Positions 23,871 to 34,668 of a stretch of 64,000 nucleotides of DNA are shown here, one piece after another. The notes beneath the pieces are model-generated. The model was not told the DNA's origin and did no database searches. It saw only the letters and a list, made by a program, of their open reading frames with translations. Source of the DNA: Trichobilharzia szidati (Eukaryota > Platyhelminthes > Trematoda > Strigeidida > Schistosomatidae); assembly GCA_944472155.2 (NCBI GenBank), contig OX235271.1:66818416-66882415 (forward strand), read 5' to 3'. The translations under genes were made by a program, and so were the position numbers. The number at the start of each line of letters is the position of its first letter. Positions within the stretch are counted from its first letter, which is position 1.

Positions 23871-24414
23871 AGCTACTAGAGATTTATCATACTTCATTTT
23901 AAATTATTGGCATCTAATAGCAACTTTTGTTACACATATAAAATATCTGATAGCTATCTGAAACGACCTTGTGATTACTAAAACTACTGAGATACGAGAC
24001 CAAGTTATTAACCGGCTTATCTTTTCACTTCAACCACCATGGGTAATGCTTGACTATGATGTTAGTGATTGAAATCCAACTTTCGTCGCAACATCCTCAT
24101 CACACTAGCTGTCCAGCCAACATTTTATTTGTAATCATTGTGAATTAGAAACGGGGGAACAGGATGTTAACCGCTTGGTAGGACTTGCACTTACAGAATG
24201 ATAGAGATGTAGTAGATGATGACTGAAGGTGAAATGGCGACGTGATAAGGGGCAAAATTTTAGTGAGCAGCGTTTGGATTCCCCATACGCTGCTTTATCC
24301 ACAAAGGTAAACGACCCAGTACCTCCCTATTGAGTCTTGAACATTTTTGTTTTTAACTATGAATCGCCCAAAATGACCTATTTTTTATTTCCCACCTTTT
24401 TTAATCCCTCATAG
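23871..24414. other. Intron end of gene A, nothing else recognised
   Basis: Contains the pyrimidine-rich acceptor tract of the terminal exon. No other feature was supported. Confidence 0.35.
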
Positions 24415-24586
24415 ATTTTAATTCTACTAGACGCAAAGTACAAAAGAATAATAATACAATGTCTCAATCTCAACAAGCCAATAAAATTCCACAAATCTTG
24501 ACCAGAGCAAATCGGTTTTCTACAATGAATTTAACTGCATCACTATTTCGAGGTGCTTCAAAGGAAAGGCCTAAAAAGAGATTTAC

Positions 24587-24590
<4 letters not shown>
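24415..24590 (+). CDS. Gene A, terminal exon
   Basis: The acceptor TAATCCCTCATAG precedes an exon that begins with two bases completing a phase-1 codon, exactly the phase left by the exon ending at 14083. The frame then stays open for 57 codons to TAA at 24588-24590. The C-terminus is basic and polar, with SQSQQANKIPQILTRANRF and the final residues ASKERPKKRFT. The intron would be 10.3 kb and contains SINEs, PLE repeats and LINE pieces. The stop codon is the first unit of a TAA microsatellite. No family is recognised. The two-exon join is inferred from matching phase, strand and composition; a transcript would settle it. Confidence 0.6.

Positions 24591-24617
<27 letters not shown>
24588..24617. 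repeat. TAA microsatellite
   Basis: About nine to ten units of TAA. Its first unit is the stop codon of the gene A terminal exon. Confidence 0.9.
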
Positions 24618-24621
<4 letters not shown>

Positions 24622-25589
24622 CAATAACTGAATTCACTGAAATTTGTATTTGTACCCATTTTTTTCTAAAAAAAATCACCTAAAATTTCCCTTTTCTCCT
24701 TTATGGCAAGGAAAAGCCACTATTATCTCTTTGTTTTGTTCTGTTTTTTTGTTTTTTGATTCCTCAGTGACAGCCTTTTTAAGAAGATGAAAACTGCAAT
24801 AGAAGATGAAAATAAGCATTCTTTGAATAGACTGAACTTCTTTATTGAATAGCAATATTCAAAACAGAAAACATTCAGCATGAAACTTAAGAATGTCACA
24901 TGCCACTTCAGGAAAGACCACAAGAAACCGATGAAAAAGAGAGAAGATGCAGCATTGTACATGGCATATTTTACTTGGAAAAATACTTGCTTTTTGTATC
25001 ATCAACAAAAAACAAAAGCAAATCTCTGTGTGAATATTTCGATAAATTATTATTAATACTATTATACTTCTGTTTCTTTCAAAACTGTATGAGAATAAAG
25101 AAAGGAAAATGGTAGTTTCCTAAAGTTTATCACTTGGCTTATTATTACCCATGATTTTAATGTGAATACTAATTATTTACTACAGTCTACTGTTTGCAAA
25201 CCAAAAAACATACAAAAACTATTGACTTGTAAAGCATTTACATTATTATCTCTAAAAGGCATCTGCAAACTATTCTAGAATAATAATTCTGGAATCAGGG
25301 TTCAATAGTGAAACGCAGCATGCTAATCGACTGAAAACCGAATTCAGCGGTCCTCCTTCAAATACGTTCCAATTCACTGGGCTCAAGTGAAAATAAGAGG
25401 ACAAGACTTGTTAGTCCTGGTAGGGACAAACGGTATTTTAGACGACGCCTAATTTCATTGGTTTTATGAACTCGGACTAGCTGTCTTTTATAACAGATGT
25501 CGGCGCTCTAAATTCTCTGTTAATTAGTGTAATATTGTTGAGTCACATCTAGGTTAGGTGGAGAGTGTTATATAGGAGGGCAGGTAAAT
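24618..25589. other. Probable 3' UTR and downstream DNA of gene A
   Basis: AT-rich with several possible polyadenylation signals (an AATAAA within GAGAATAAAG at about 25091). No gene recognised. Confidence 0.3.
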
Positions 25590-25745
25590 AGACAAAGTAG
25601 TTAAGCTACGTCAAGTGAGATCATGAAGACACGTCTTTCGCATGCTGAGCCACGGCTTTCCTCGGTAAGTAATGTTGACTGACATCGGATCAGGTTGGAA
25701 AAGCGTTAGGAGTGGTCAAACCAAGGCTTGCATCAATCCATAATG
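25590..25745 (+). mobile_element. Short LINE C-terminal fragment (second RTE-like family)
   Basis: The plus-strand translation in the best frame resembles the LGHVLRMP...PRRAMLTDVGSGW...GGQTK region of the family at 9895-10987, with stops. A similar scrap is at 41450-41590. Confidence 0.65.
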
Positions 25746-26509
25746 TCGTCGACTTTTATTTTGAGCAGGCCACATAGAGAGATATAGACTGCCTGGCTGG
25801 AGTTCACTCACTGGTGCATATACATTCACTTTTTGTAATCTCCCACGTCGACTAAGTTCTATCGTTCTTACACGGAAATGTTCTTCCTCCTTTGCATTTC
25901 TTCTCACAGCGGTTTTTTCTAATTTTTTTGATTTCATCTAACTCTGTGTGCTATATGAGTTAAGATAACGTGAACTGATATGCTTATGTGCTAAGTTCTA
26001 CTTTGAGAAACAGTTGGTCATCCGATCGGGCACCAAAGATTGTCCAATCAGACTGCGGAAATTTCTCTCTACCTTTGTTTGTCTCTTCACTTTAAGTTTG
26101 AAAAGGTAGCTTCTGTCAGATTTCACCAAAGATATTCTGATTAAAAATTAAATTCAAAGTGATTAACTGATAACTAATTAGATTGTCACGTTGGTTAAGG
26201 ATTTTAGATGGGTTTTAGGCATTTCCTCACTCCCATTTTGCTGGTTAGCACGGACAAGTTCAGAGTTCCTACAACAACCATACCTCACCAACTAAGTTAT
26301 AAAAATATTATCTGCATAACTTTTATTCCTCATGTACAAATTTGCTTACTATTCATTGTGGTTACTTCTACCTAAATTTGGATCCCCGTTTGCCTTTATT
26401 ATCGTCTATTGCAAGCCATTTATCAGTCAAACAAGGTGCTAGAACACTCTAACTTGTGCAGGATTGAGCTTGAGTCAGGCAGAAACACCACAGATACTTT
26501 TACTATCTT
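25746..26509. other. Intergenic DNA, nothing recognised
   Basis: The minus-strand open frame 25716-25937 overlaps LINE debris at its end and has no recognised motif. Confidence 0.35.
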
Positions 26510-26565
26510 GTTGGTTTGTAGGGATTTGACTGATTCGAACCCCGGTGGGTGCGTATTTTCACTGG
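26510..26565 (+). repeat. SM-alpha SINE scrap
   Basis: Contains GGTTTGTAGGGATTTGACTG joined to a B-box-like GATTCGAACCCC and GGTGGGTGCGTATTTTC. The join suggests an internally deleted copy. Confidence 0.5.
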
Positions 26566-28740
26566 TTTGATCTACAAATAAAGACTCTTACTTTTTCAAT
26601 TTGTCATTTAGCTCTCAAAGGTGAATCCGTTCGAGGAGACACATTCTCGTCACTGTCATTTCACAACAAAATTACTGGGCCGAGGTCATTCGTCACACAA
26701 CGACTTCGAAGAACCACTTATCCTAACGCAGACACCTCAATCCTGTTTTAGTCCAACATGTTGGATTAAGCAGGAGGGTGATAACCATTCCAAAGTACCT
26801 ATTAGATTCAGAACGACTCCTTACCCTTTTGGATCAGAACCTCCTTAGTTCCGTACAGTCTGTGCATGTATGTAAACTGCACACGATTTCATGTAAGATT
26901 ATCACGATCAAACAGACACAACTGCGAATATATTCGACAGAAATTTGAATCAGTTACTACTTTTGAAGCGGGAAGAGTTTGCCAAGAACTGAATCTGGCG
27001 ACAAACCATCTAGCAAACTATTTCCAAACACATATGCAGATTGAATGGATACCAACTGTGGAGACCGTTAGGTAACATTATGCAGCCGACATGCTCTTCA
27101 ACGGAGCCCGAAATAAAGGGCTGGATGCGGACATGACATCGACTTCTAGGCGATCGTGTGGGGTGGAAAGGAAAGCATATGGTCAGTCGCGGAGCCAGCT
27201 GAAGAAAACTGTAGAAAACAGGAGGAAGTAGAGATGCGTTTCTGAATCCCTTTGTTCCATTTGAAACCCAAGGTAATAACAAGGCTTCGAGATTGGAGGA
27301 TGATTCATTGTCCGTTGTCGGTAAAATACACTTCGTGTTCATCGAAAGCCTCGGCTCTAGAGCACCAGCTTCACCTTCCTTTTTTCCATTTTGCGACTTA
27401 GAAACCACAGCAACAGATATCACGCATGATAGCCTTTTCAGAGTCCCGAAACCAAGAGATAACAGTATGGGGGAGTTAACTAGACAACAAGTAACTATAA
27501 ATTGCAACATCGCTGGAGCAGAGACGCAAGTTTGAAAACCCAAATGACACAACTCATAGTACTCAGACCTTTCATCCCTAGGAAGCCCTACAACATTGCA
27601 CTTTTCAGTTTGAAGCAGATGCACTGTCCCGGACCGGCATAACAAAACCTATTGAAAACCAATTTAAGGACACGTTTATCACTGAAGAATCCATACAGCT
27701 CTGGTACTAACAAGTCTCCCACAATAATATATCAGTCACGGATGGGACCCATATTGGTGGGAGAAAGTGAAAAAGAAATAACTTGAGACACTTATGGATG
27801 ACTGAAGTGGACTGCATGGTACTGCATTCCGATTTTTTTTATTTATTCCTAACGTCAGTAGATTACCCAGGCGTTACAAATATCATTGATGCTGTTTATT
27901 CAGACAATCTGAAATTTTGGGGACAACTGAAGGAAAAAGTGACATACTGACATTGCAATCAGATCCCAAAACTAAGTTAAACTGGCCTGAAGAATATACT
28001 CTTACAATAAACTTATTAAATGGAGCTACTGTATTCTTCAGGCGTATATATTTCGGTCCACATCTGAGACCTCCACACTTACCTAGATGTCACAGCAAGC
28101 TCCGACTCAAAAAAGTCACTGATTTGCAGCCAGTGGTTTTAGATCCTCAAGGATATTAATTAGGAGCTTTGGTTAAAAAATCAGAAGTGTGCTTCCCACT
28201 TTATGTAGATGTTTCACGAGGTGAAAGCTAGAAAACGTAGTTTGAACAACTATCAGCCAACTGAAGCGTGATTCATGAATTCTGGAACTGGTTAGAAGAG
28301 TGTCCATACGTATGATTACTGGCATGACTATTTTAACATAAGCGGAAAGAATCGCTAATACTTCTCATCCCACTGGCATAGAGAAGATATAATCACAATG
28401 ATTTAAAGAAACGACTGTGTTGTATCTTATCTTTTCACTTCTGTTAGATATAGCTAATTTAGAGATAATAACATTGGGATTCGAAGCTAATGACTTACTG
28501 CGTCTCTCTAAAGTAATGTTTCTAAGACCTCGTCACTAACTTCCCGGACCATCTTCCAAAAAAAGTTGAGTTATTGCCATCAATCAATTTTTTAAGAAGT
28601 AAATAGATAACTGCAAGCGCTTTACAATTAAGGACCAACAAACTCTGGAGTTCTAATGTCTGCAGTGAGATTTTTGAACAAGGTTGGATAGATGTCGACT
28701 TGCAGTTTATCAGCAACACATTTTCTATATACGTCCAAAT
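26566..28740. other. Unassigned 2.2-kb region with weak open frames
   Basis: Open frames at 26621-26848, 26866-27075, 27293-27535 and 27917-28159 (plus) and 27010-27645 (minus) are longer than in the neighbouring spacers. GC content is slightly higher, which suggests a decayed mobile element. I found no retroviral zinc knuckle, YXDD, DDE or transposase motif, so no call is made. It lies directly before the CR1 element. Confidence 0.3.
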
Positions 28741-29260
28741 AAAAAGGTAACTGTCATAATATGTATCGCACTGCCCTACAAGCTGCAGTTTTCAGTCATC
28801 ACCACAACCAATCCGACTCCAGTGGCGTACTCGTGATTTCTTTTAAGTAGGCGCGCTCCTTGAATACGACGTGCATTTTTCCGTCTAACAGGAAATATCC
28901 ACTTTTGTGAATAATTCGTTTGGGAAACCTGATCTTCCTATCCGGCGAATTTTATTCAACCATTTCTTCTTCACCGAGCCTGTGTTTGGTACTTCCCACT
29001 GTCTCGAACTACTGCCCAAGCTTCAGGTGCTACTTCTGTAGCAACATCCCCCTCACTCTTTCAAATATACAGGACTTGTTGGTCTGTTACGTGATTGTTG
29101 TGAAGCCGAATAACCCGAAAGTTACAGGTAAAGTCAAAAGCTTTTACTTATATACTTTATCTTTCTGTTCTGTGCTTTCTACTGTCTTTTGCTGTCAGTC
29201 TATTGGACAAAACTCCACTCTCTCTTATCATTTAATCATCGGTATTATTTTAGGAGTAAA

Positions 29261-30769
29261 ATGACTATAGATTCTCATCCCAAGATAAGTAATGGGAGAC
29301 CATGCACCGTAGTCACCAGAGCTTCAGCCAAACTAAGCAAACAGGTGAATAGTATGACACCTATATCCACAGTAGGCCTTGAAACAAACAGGAAGGCCAA
29401 TAAGAAACGTTCACGACGTCGCAAGACGACTACAACGTTCCCCAAGAAGGCAGACGATTGCAAGGTCTGCAATTCTATTGTCGAACAAGCAGATTCTGCT
29501 TTCGAATGTAACTTTTGTAAGCAATGGGTACATTGTAGATGTGACACCGGGGTACCAAAGGTATATTACGATTTTATGCGTAAGAACCCATGCCCATGGT
29601 TCTGGTACATTTGCCCAAGTTGCCGTCCTAATGCAGCCTCGTGTAGTTCCTCGAAAGCTACAGATGTCATAGAGATATCAGGAAAAAACGTGAAACGTTT
29701 CACTCCCACCAACTCAGAAAACAGCACAATTGCATGTAAATCGGGGATACCAAAATCCACACCGGTTATACTTGCAATTCCTGCCATAACCGCCCCAGAC
29801 ACAGAGGTTGAAGCACCAAGGGTACCTGTCGCCGGGAAAAGACCCTTACCGTCCACCAGTAAAAGTGGCCACAGCACTGCGACACATAATAATACCCAGT
29901 TGCACCAGATGAAACAAAACGGTCTTAAGGGGGATGACAAATGCGCGAGGACCGAACCTAAATCCACGGTCAGTCGATCAAACTGCGTTATCCTCTTTAA
30001 TGTACCAGACTGTAGCAGTAGTCTGCTGGAAAACAGGGCCCTGTTTGATCAGGAACAGTGGTCCAACTTATGTAGCACACTGGGTCTGGACATCCAACCA
30101 GTAAAACTGTGCAGATTGTATAAGGGCACTGCTGCTCCTCAAGGCAAACCATCCCCACTGAGGGTAACACTAGGCTCTGCCGAAGATGCCGAAAAAGTTT
30201 TATTGACTTCCCAAGTCCTTTCTATAGGGAGGACCTGCAATATACGTGTTAGGCCAGATAGGCCATGGAAGGAAAGACAGATGGCGAGGGAGTCGCCAGA
30301 GCTTATTCCTTCTGCCTCCATGGTTGTTCACGGCATTCCTGAACTGGAAACTGGGAACGCTTGTGAGAAGCACTGTCACGATGTCCAGCAATGGAGATGG
30401 TTGGCATCCCAGATGGGTCTGGGAAGTTCAGGGGCTGTCTCTATTTTTAGACTGCCTCGACCCACTCACCTAATGTCAATTAACACCCCACATCTGTTAG
30501 CTGTTAAGTTTAGCTCCCGAGACCACTTGACTACTGCTCTCCAGAGATGGTACGAGACCAAAGACAAGGTCAGCAGACACATTCGCTGCTGCGAGAGCCG
30601 GCCTCGTACCCAAAGGAGAGAGCAAAACGTTGTCATAGAACATCCCCAACCCCTAGTCACAATACAGCGGTGCAGCACGGACGATGATAGCCAGTGCCAT
30701 CCAAGTGCTCCGATTGAATCAGAAGAAAAAAACTCCAACAGGCCGGTTCCCGGGGAATCGGCCAACTAG
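29261..30769 (+). CDS. CR1 ORF1 protein with PHD-type zinc finger
   Basis: This ORF encodes 502 residues from the ATG at 29261; an in-frame ATG at 29189 would add a hydrophobic stretch and seems less likely. A basic N-terminus (NKKRSRRRKTTTTFPKK at about 45-61) precedes a PHD-type finger at about residues 67-121, visible as CKVC, CNFC, WVHC and CPSC spacing. A Ser/Thr/Pro-rich linker follows. A region from about 240 with VILFNVPD and a similar VVHGIPEL block at about 355 looks like paired RRM-like folds, as in CR1 and related ORF1 proteins. The likely role is binding element RNA in the ribonucleoprotein. It ends 62 bases before ORF2. Schistosome CR1 elements of the Perere/SR group are the probable relatives. 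Confidence 0.85.
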   Translation: MTIDSHPKISNGRPCTVVTRASAKLSKQVNSMTPISTVGLETNRKANKKRSRRRKTTTTFPKKADDCKVCNSIVEQADSAFECNFCKQWVHCRCDTGVPKVYYDFMRKNPCPWFWYICPSCRPNAASCSSSKATDVIEISGKNVKRFTPTNSENSTIACKSGIPKSTPVILAIPAITAPDTEVEAPRVPVAGKRPLPSTSKSGHSTATHNNTQLHQMKQNGLKGDDKCARTEPKSTVSRSNCVILFNVPDCSSSLLENRALFDQEQWSNLCSTLGLDIQPVKLCRLYKGTAAPQGKPSPLRVTLGSAEDAEKVLLTSQVLSIGRTCNIRVRPDRPWKERQMARESPELIPSASMVVHGIPELETGNACEKHCHDVQQWRWLASQMGLGSSGAVSIFRLPRPTHLMSINTPHLLAVKFSSRDHLTTALQRWYETKDKVSRHIRCCESRPRTQRREQNVVIEHPQPLVTIQRCSTDDDSQCHPSAPIESEEKNSNRPVPGESAN

Positions 30770-30831
30770 TTCGTAGGATAACTCCTCAACCGACAGCCCA
30801 CATCACGTCAACCACCCCCCAATACGGGGAC

Positions 30832-33666
30832 GTGGTGAGACTGACTACCAGTTGCCTGTACAGTAATGTGAGAGGTCTAAGAGGCAAAATAGCTGAACTT
30901 AGATACCTACAATCACAGCTGAACTCCAAAATCATAATACTGACGGAAACCTGGCTAACCCCTACGGTGGCAGACAGCGAAGTCAGTATAAATGATATGG
31001 TCCTTGTCAGGCGAGATAGGGATCTGAAAGAAGGAGGTGGAGTCGCCATATACGTCGACAAACAGCTCAGATGTGTCCATGCAATCGACCCTCCCCTCAT
31101 TGAGCTCCCTGACTCCATATGGTGCCATTTCACCGTTGGGTACTGTAAGTATCTAGTGGGCAGCATTTACAGATCACCTTCATGTGGAGCAGACCACAAC
31201 CAGGTACTGCTGAATGCAATTTCAGCGACACATGACCTGGGTTATGATCAAATTGTCATAGCTGGAGACTTCAATGCCCCATCTCTTAACTTGATGACGG
31301 GATGTGCCCAGGACAGATTTGATCGAAATCTGCTGCATACCATCACGGAGGCCGGATTCACCGAAAATGTCAGAATGGATACTAGATGGGGCCCAGATGG
31401 GAAGTCTTCTAGACTGGATTACGTGCTCACTAGTGACCAGCTACTAGTGGAAAACGTTCAGATCACGACTCCCATAGGTAGTAGTGACCATGCGGTCATA
31501 ACATTCGACATAGTCCTCCGCGAGCGTTTACAGTGGGACAATACACAGCCCTATCTGTGTTATAACAAAGCCAATTACACCGAAATGCGAAGACTTTTGT
31601 CTGAAGCAAATTGGCCAAAAAATTGGACAGAGCTTACAGTAGAAGAACACTGGAGAGTGGTAAAGGAGATCATTCACCAGGCGATCTCAGACACTGTTCC
31701 TTTGGTCACACCTAAAGCTAGAAAGCAACGTTCATGGCTAAAAAGGGGGACACAACGCCTTCTACAGGCGAAGCGAAAAGCCTGGTTTGCGTGGCGAGTA
31801 TCGCAGAGTCAACCCGAACATGAAGAGTACCTCGAACTCAGGAATCGGTGTAACATACGAGTCCGGAGTGATAGAAGGACATTTCAGAGAAACCTCGCCA
31901 ATAAGCTTCTCGTGAACCCCAAAAGCCTATACAGGTTTATGTCTGAAAGAAAACCGACCAACCAGGGAGCTTGCAATATAGTGGGTTCTGATGGGAAATC
32001 TCTTACTAGTCTTGAAATGGCAGAGACATTCAGTCTAGCCTTTCACAGGCAACTGAACAGTAACGAGGATTTTACCCTCACAAAACATAAAGATTACAAT
32101 GCAAGACCAACGTGCGAAAACCTGCTGGGTACATTTCAAATTACCCCGGCTATGGTACTCATAAAATTGGGAAAGTTGGCTTCGGGAAAGTCTGCAGGTT
32201 GCGACGACATAAGACCATCCGTCCTGAAGCAGTGTTCAGAAAGTCTCTGCCAACCCCTAAGTGATCTGTTTCAACACTCCTTTGATGTAGGGAAACTTCC
32301 ATGTGAATGGAAACGAGCCATCCTATCCCCTATCTTCAAGGGTGGTGACCGGCAGAACGCGACCAGTTACAGACCAGTTGCGCTACTCCCAGTGATATCG
32401 AAGATATTCGAAAGTCTCATTGACGACCACATGAGAAAATACTTCGACGGGACTAACCTACTCCATGAAGCACAGCATGGTTTCAGGAAGGGAAGATCCT
32501 GTGTGACGAATCTTCTACTAGCTTGGAACGATTGGACACTATCCTGGGATGTAAAGGTACCAGTCCATGTGATCTTTCTCGACTTTGCGAAAGCATTCGA
32601 CACAGTTCACCATGGTCTGCTCCTTCACAAAATAAGCAAAGCGGGTGTTTCTGGAGCACTTCTCGCATGGCTGGAAGATTATTTAGGCGAGAGAGAATTC
32701 TGCACCAAAGTCAACCGCATCCGATCATCCTGGCACACCTCGGCATCAGGGGTTCCTCAGGGTTCTATCTTAGGGCCGTTGATGTTTTTGATTTTTATCA
32801 ATGACCTGCCCTGTCAACTGAATTGCTCTGCGCTTCTTTACGCTGACGACGTAAAGATTTGGAGAGCAATAAACTCATCGGAAGACTCCGACAGATTGCA
32901 GGCTGACCTGCAAACGCTGGGGGACTGGGCTCTGGCTAACGGAATGCCTTTCAACTTAAAGAAGTGCAAAGTAGTGCAACTTCATTCCGGCAGGTCACAG
33001 AGTGCAAATTACACCCTTGATGGCCAGAACTTGAGTTGTGTGCCATCAGAACGCGATCTAGGCCTTATTTTAACAGAAAAGCTAGACACCAGTGTAAATT
33101 ACACGAGGGACGTCGCCAAAGCTTACGCCACTTTACACTTTATGCATAGGCAGCTGGGAGCTCTTACTCCTGAACTATTCCTAACGTTGTATACGACATA
33201 CGTGAGGCCACTCCTTGAGGTGCATAATATCATTGCTCCTCCGCTACTCAAAAGGGATGCTAACATGCTAGAAAGTGTCCAGAGACGAGCGACAAAATGG
33301 GTGATCGGCCTCCGCAACAAATCATATGAGGAGAGACTGAAGAAATTAAGTCTTTTCACACTTAGTTACCGTAGTCACAGGGGAGACCTCATCACCGTCT
33401 ATAAGATCCTAAATGACCAGGCCCATCCTAACAAGAGCATCCTGCCATTAAGTGATTATAGGCTTCCACGAGGTAACCCGCTAAGGATAGCACACCAGAG
33501 ACCAAGGACTCGAGTGCGTTCACATTTCTTCTCGCTTCGAGTTTGCCGTCTCTGGAACGCTTTACCGGCGGCCGTAACTACAGCTCCATCTGTGGAGATT
33601 TTTAAGCGGAAGCTGGACAATCATGCAGAAATGCATGGTTTGTGTCTCAATGGCTTACCCTCTTAA
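30832..33666 (+). CDS. CR1 ORF2: endonuclease and reverse transcriptase
   Basis: The 944-residue polyprotein carries out target-primed reverse transcription. The AP-type endonuclease at about residues 1-230 has YSNVRGLRGK, TETWL (about 37-42), AGDFNAPS (about 143-150), RLDYVL, and SSDHAVITF (about 216-224). The reverse transcriptase at about 430-760 has SPIFKGGDR, YRPVALLPV, QHGFRKGRSC, FLDFAKAFDTV, GVPQGSILGPL, the catalytic LYADDVKIW (YADD at nucleotides 32839-32850) and a KKCKVV segment. A C-terminal domain with RPLLEVHN and RRATKWVIGL follows, as usual for the clade. All catalytic residues that can be checked are present, with no stop or shift, so this copy could be functional. The start at 30832 is the first ATG after ORF1; translation probably uses reinitiation. 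Confidence 0.92.
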   Translation: MVRLTTSCLYSNVRGLRGKIAELRYLQSQLNSKIIILTETWLTPTVADSEVSINDMVLVRRDRDLKEGGGVAIYVDKQLRCVHAIDPPLIELPDSIWCHFTVGYCKYLVGSIYRSPSCGADHNQVLLNAISATHDLGYDQIVIAGDFNAPSLNLMTGCAQDRFDRNLLHTITEAGFTENVRMDTRWGPDGKSSRLDYVLTSDQLLVENVQITTPIGSSDHAVITFDIVLRERLQWDNTQPYLCYNKANYTEMRRLLSEANWPKNWTELTVEEHWRVVKEIIHQAISDTVPLVTPKARKQRSWLKRGTQRLLQAKRKAWFAWRVSQSQPEHEEYLELRNRCNIRVRSDRRTFQRNLANKLLVNPKSLYRFMSERKPTNQGACNIVGSDGKSLTSLEMAETFSLAFHRQLNSNEDFTLTKHKDYNARPTCENLLGTFQITPAMVLIKLGKLASGKSAGCDDIRPSVLKQCSESLCQPLSDLFQHSFDVGKLPCEWKRAILSPIFKGGDRQNATSYRPVALLPVISKIFESLIDDHMRKYFDGTNLLHEAQHGFRKGRSCVTNLLLAWNDWTLSWDVKVPVHVIFLDFAKAFDTVHHGLLLHKISKAGVSGALLAWLEDYLGEREFCTKVNRIRSSWHTSASGVPQGSILGPLMFLIFINDLPCQLNCSALLYADDVKIWRAINSSEDSDRLQADLQTLGDWALANGMPFNLKKCKVVQLHSGRSQSANYTLDGQNLSCVPSERDLGLILTEKLDTSVNYTRDVAKAYATLHFMHRQLGALTPELFLTLYTTYVRPLLEVHNIIAPPLLKRDANMLESVQRRATKWVIGLRNKSYEERLKKLSLFTLSYRSHRGDLITVYKILNDQAHPNKSILPLSDYRLPRGNPLRIAHQRPRTRVRSHFFSLRVCRLWNALPAAVTTAPSVEIFKRKLDNHAEMHGLCLNGLPS

Positions 33667-34126
33667 AATTTGAAACCACATTGTCAATGGATAAGCATAC
33701 AAGCTAAATCTTCACGACCCGTCCTGTCTTCTCCCACTGTACCGACCACTCTATCTTTCTTTCTTTATTATTTCACTTATCTCAACCTATATTATCTACA
33801 CTACAACCTATTATTATCATTATCATTATTATTATTATTACTCTACTTTTATGACTATACCGAATGACCGACGGGTGTTAGGTCAAACTCCATTCACGGC
33901 AGCAGCTGAGTCCTAACATACTGCACACTACAAACCACAATCTTGACCAATCCTCGCATCACTCCTCCTGGAGTCTACCAGAGCTAAAGCAGTCGAGTGG
34001 CGGGATTTACTACGCATAAGTTCACCGAAGATCTGGAACCTCTACCTTAAAATCAAGAAGCGAGCTCAAAGAAATCACTGGTTTATACTAGCTCGTAATC
34101 AGGATATTGGATATTGGATCAATATT
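33667..34126 (+). other. Probable CR1 3' UTR
   Basis: Follows the ORF2 stop. It contains pyrimidine-rich sequence, an ATT/TTA repeat at about 33816-33841 and GC-richer sequence up to about 33990. The exact end is not certain. Confidence 0.5.
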
Positions 34127-34668
34127 CTCTTTAAACCAAACGTTGTGGTATTCCAGCACCCACAATTTAGGACCGGAAGGCAAATGCGAAAACGTAGGAA
34201 AGTTCATACCAAAAAGTAAAGTGCCTTAAGTTGCACAACCATGAAGCATCATTTTTAACTAAACAATGAGAACAAAAGAAGAAACTAAAATTCAACCACC
34301 GATAGAGAGTCAGTTATAATGCCAAGTTACTAGTCAAGTCAACAAAAGAAAAACTGTCCAGATATATATCAAAGAAGTATCGGTCTGTGTTTATTACGCT
34401 GAAATAAACAGAAGTAGTATCTGAAACAATTTTTCAAATACGCGAGATTGTAGCGAGCTTGAGAAAAGCGGCACTTCAATCTAGATATTTTACGCGGAGA
34501 ATTCAATATTTTCGGAAGGTCAGTTACATTGCCATAGAATTCCACGAATCCTCATTGTAAAATTGATTAAAAAAGCCTGATTACAGCTTACTATAGCTTG
34601 AAAATATATTTATTTCAATGAGTGTAGGCGGAATTCTGTAATCTATTTATCTCACAACCCAAGCCGGT
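34127..34668. other. Intergenic DNA, nothing recognised
   Basis: No supported feature. Confidence 0.35.

Larger units (their letters stand above)
28741..34126 (+). mobile_element. CR1-clade non-LTR retrotransposon with both ORFs intact
   Basis: This plus-strand element has a leader (start uncertain, about 28741), ORF1 (29261-30769), a 62-base gap, ORF2 (30832-33666) and a 3' UTR reaching at least 33900. The 3' end may be near 34100-34126, where a GATATTGGATATTGGAT repeat occurs. Composition is clearly richer in GC than the flanks, and both ORFs are uninterrupted. It is probably a young insertion. It lies between gene A and MRNIP in the same orientation. Confidence 0.85.

Noticed and set aside
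27010..27645. A 211-codon minus-strand frame
   Set aside because: No motif, no splice context and no agreement with neighbouring features; not called as a gene, only noted as an unassigned region.
30466..31166. Minus-strand frames of about 100-126 codons over the CR1 element
   Set aside because: They are antisense to intact ORF1/ORF2 and have no motif of their own.
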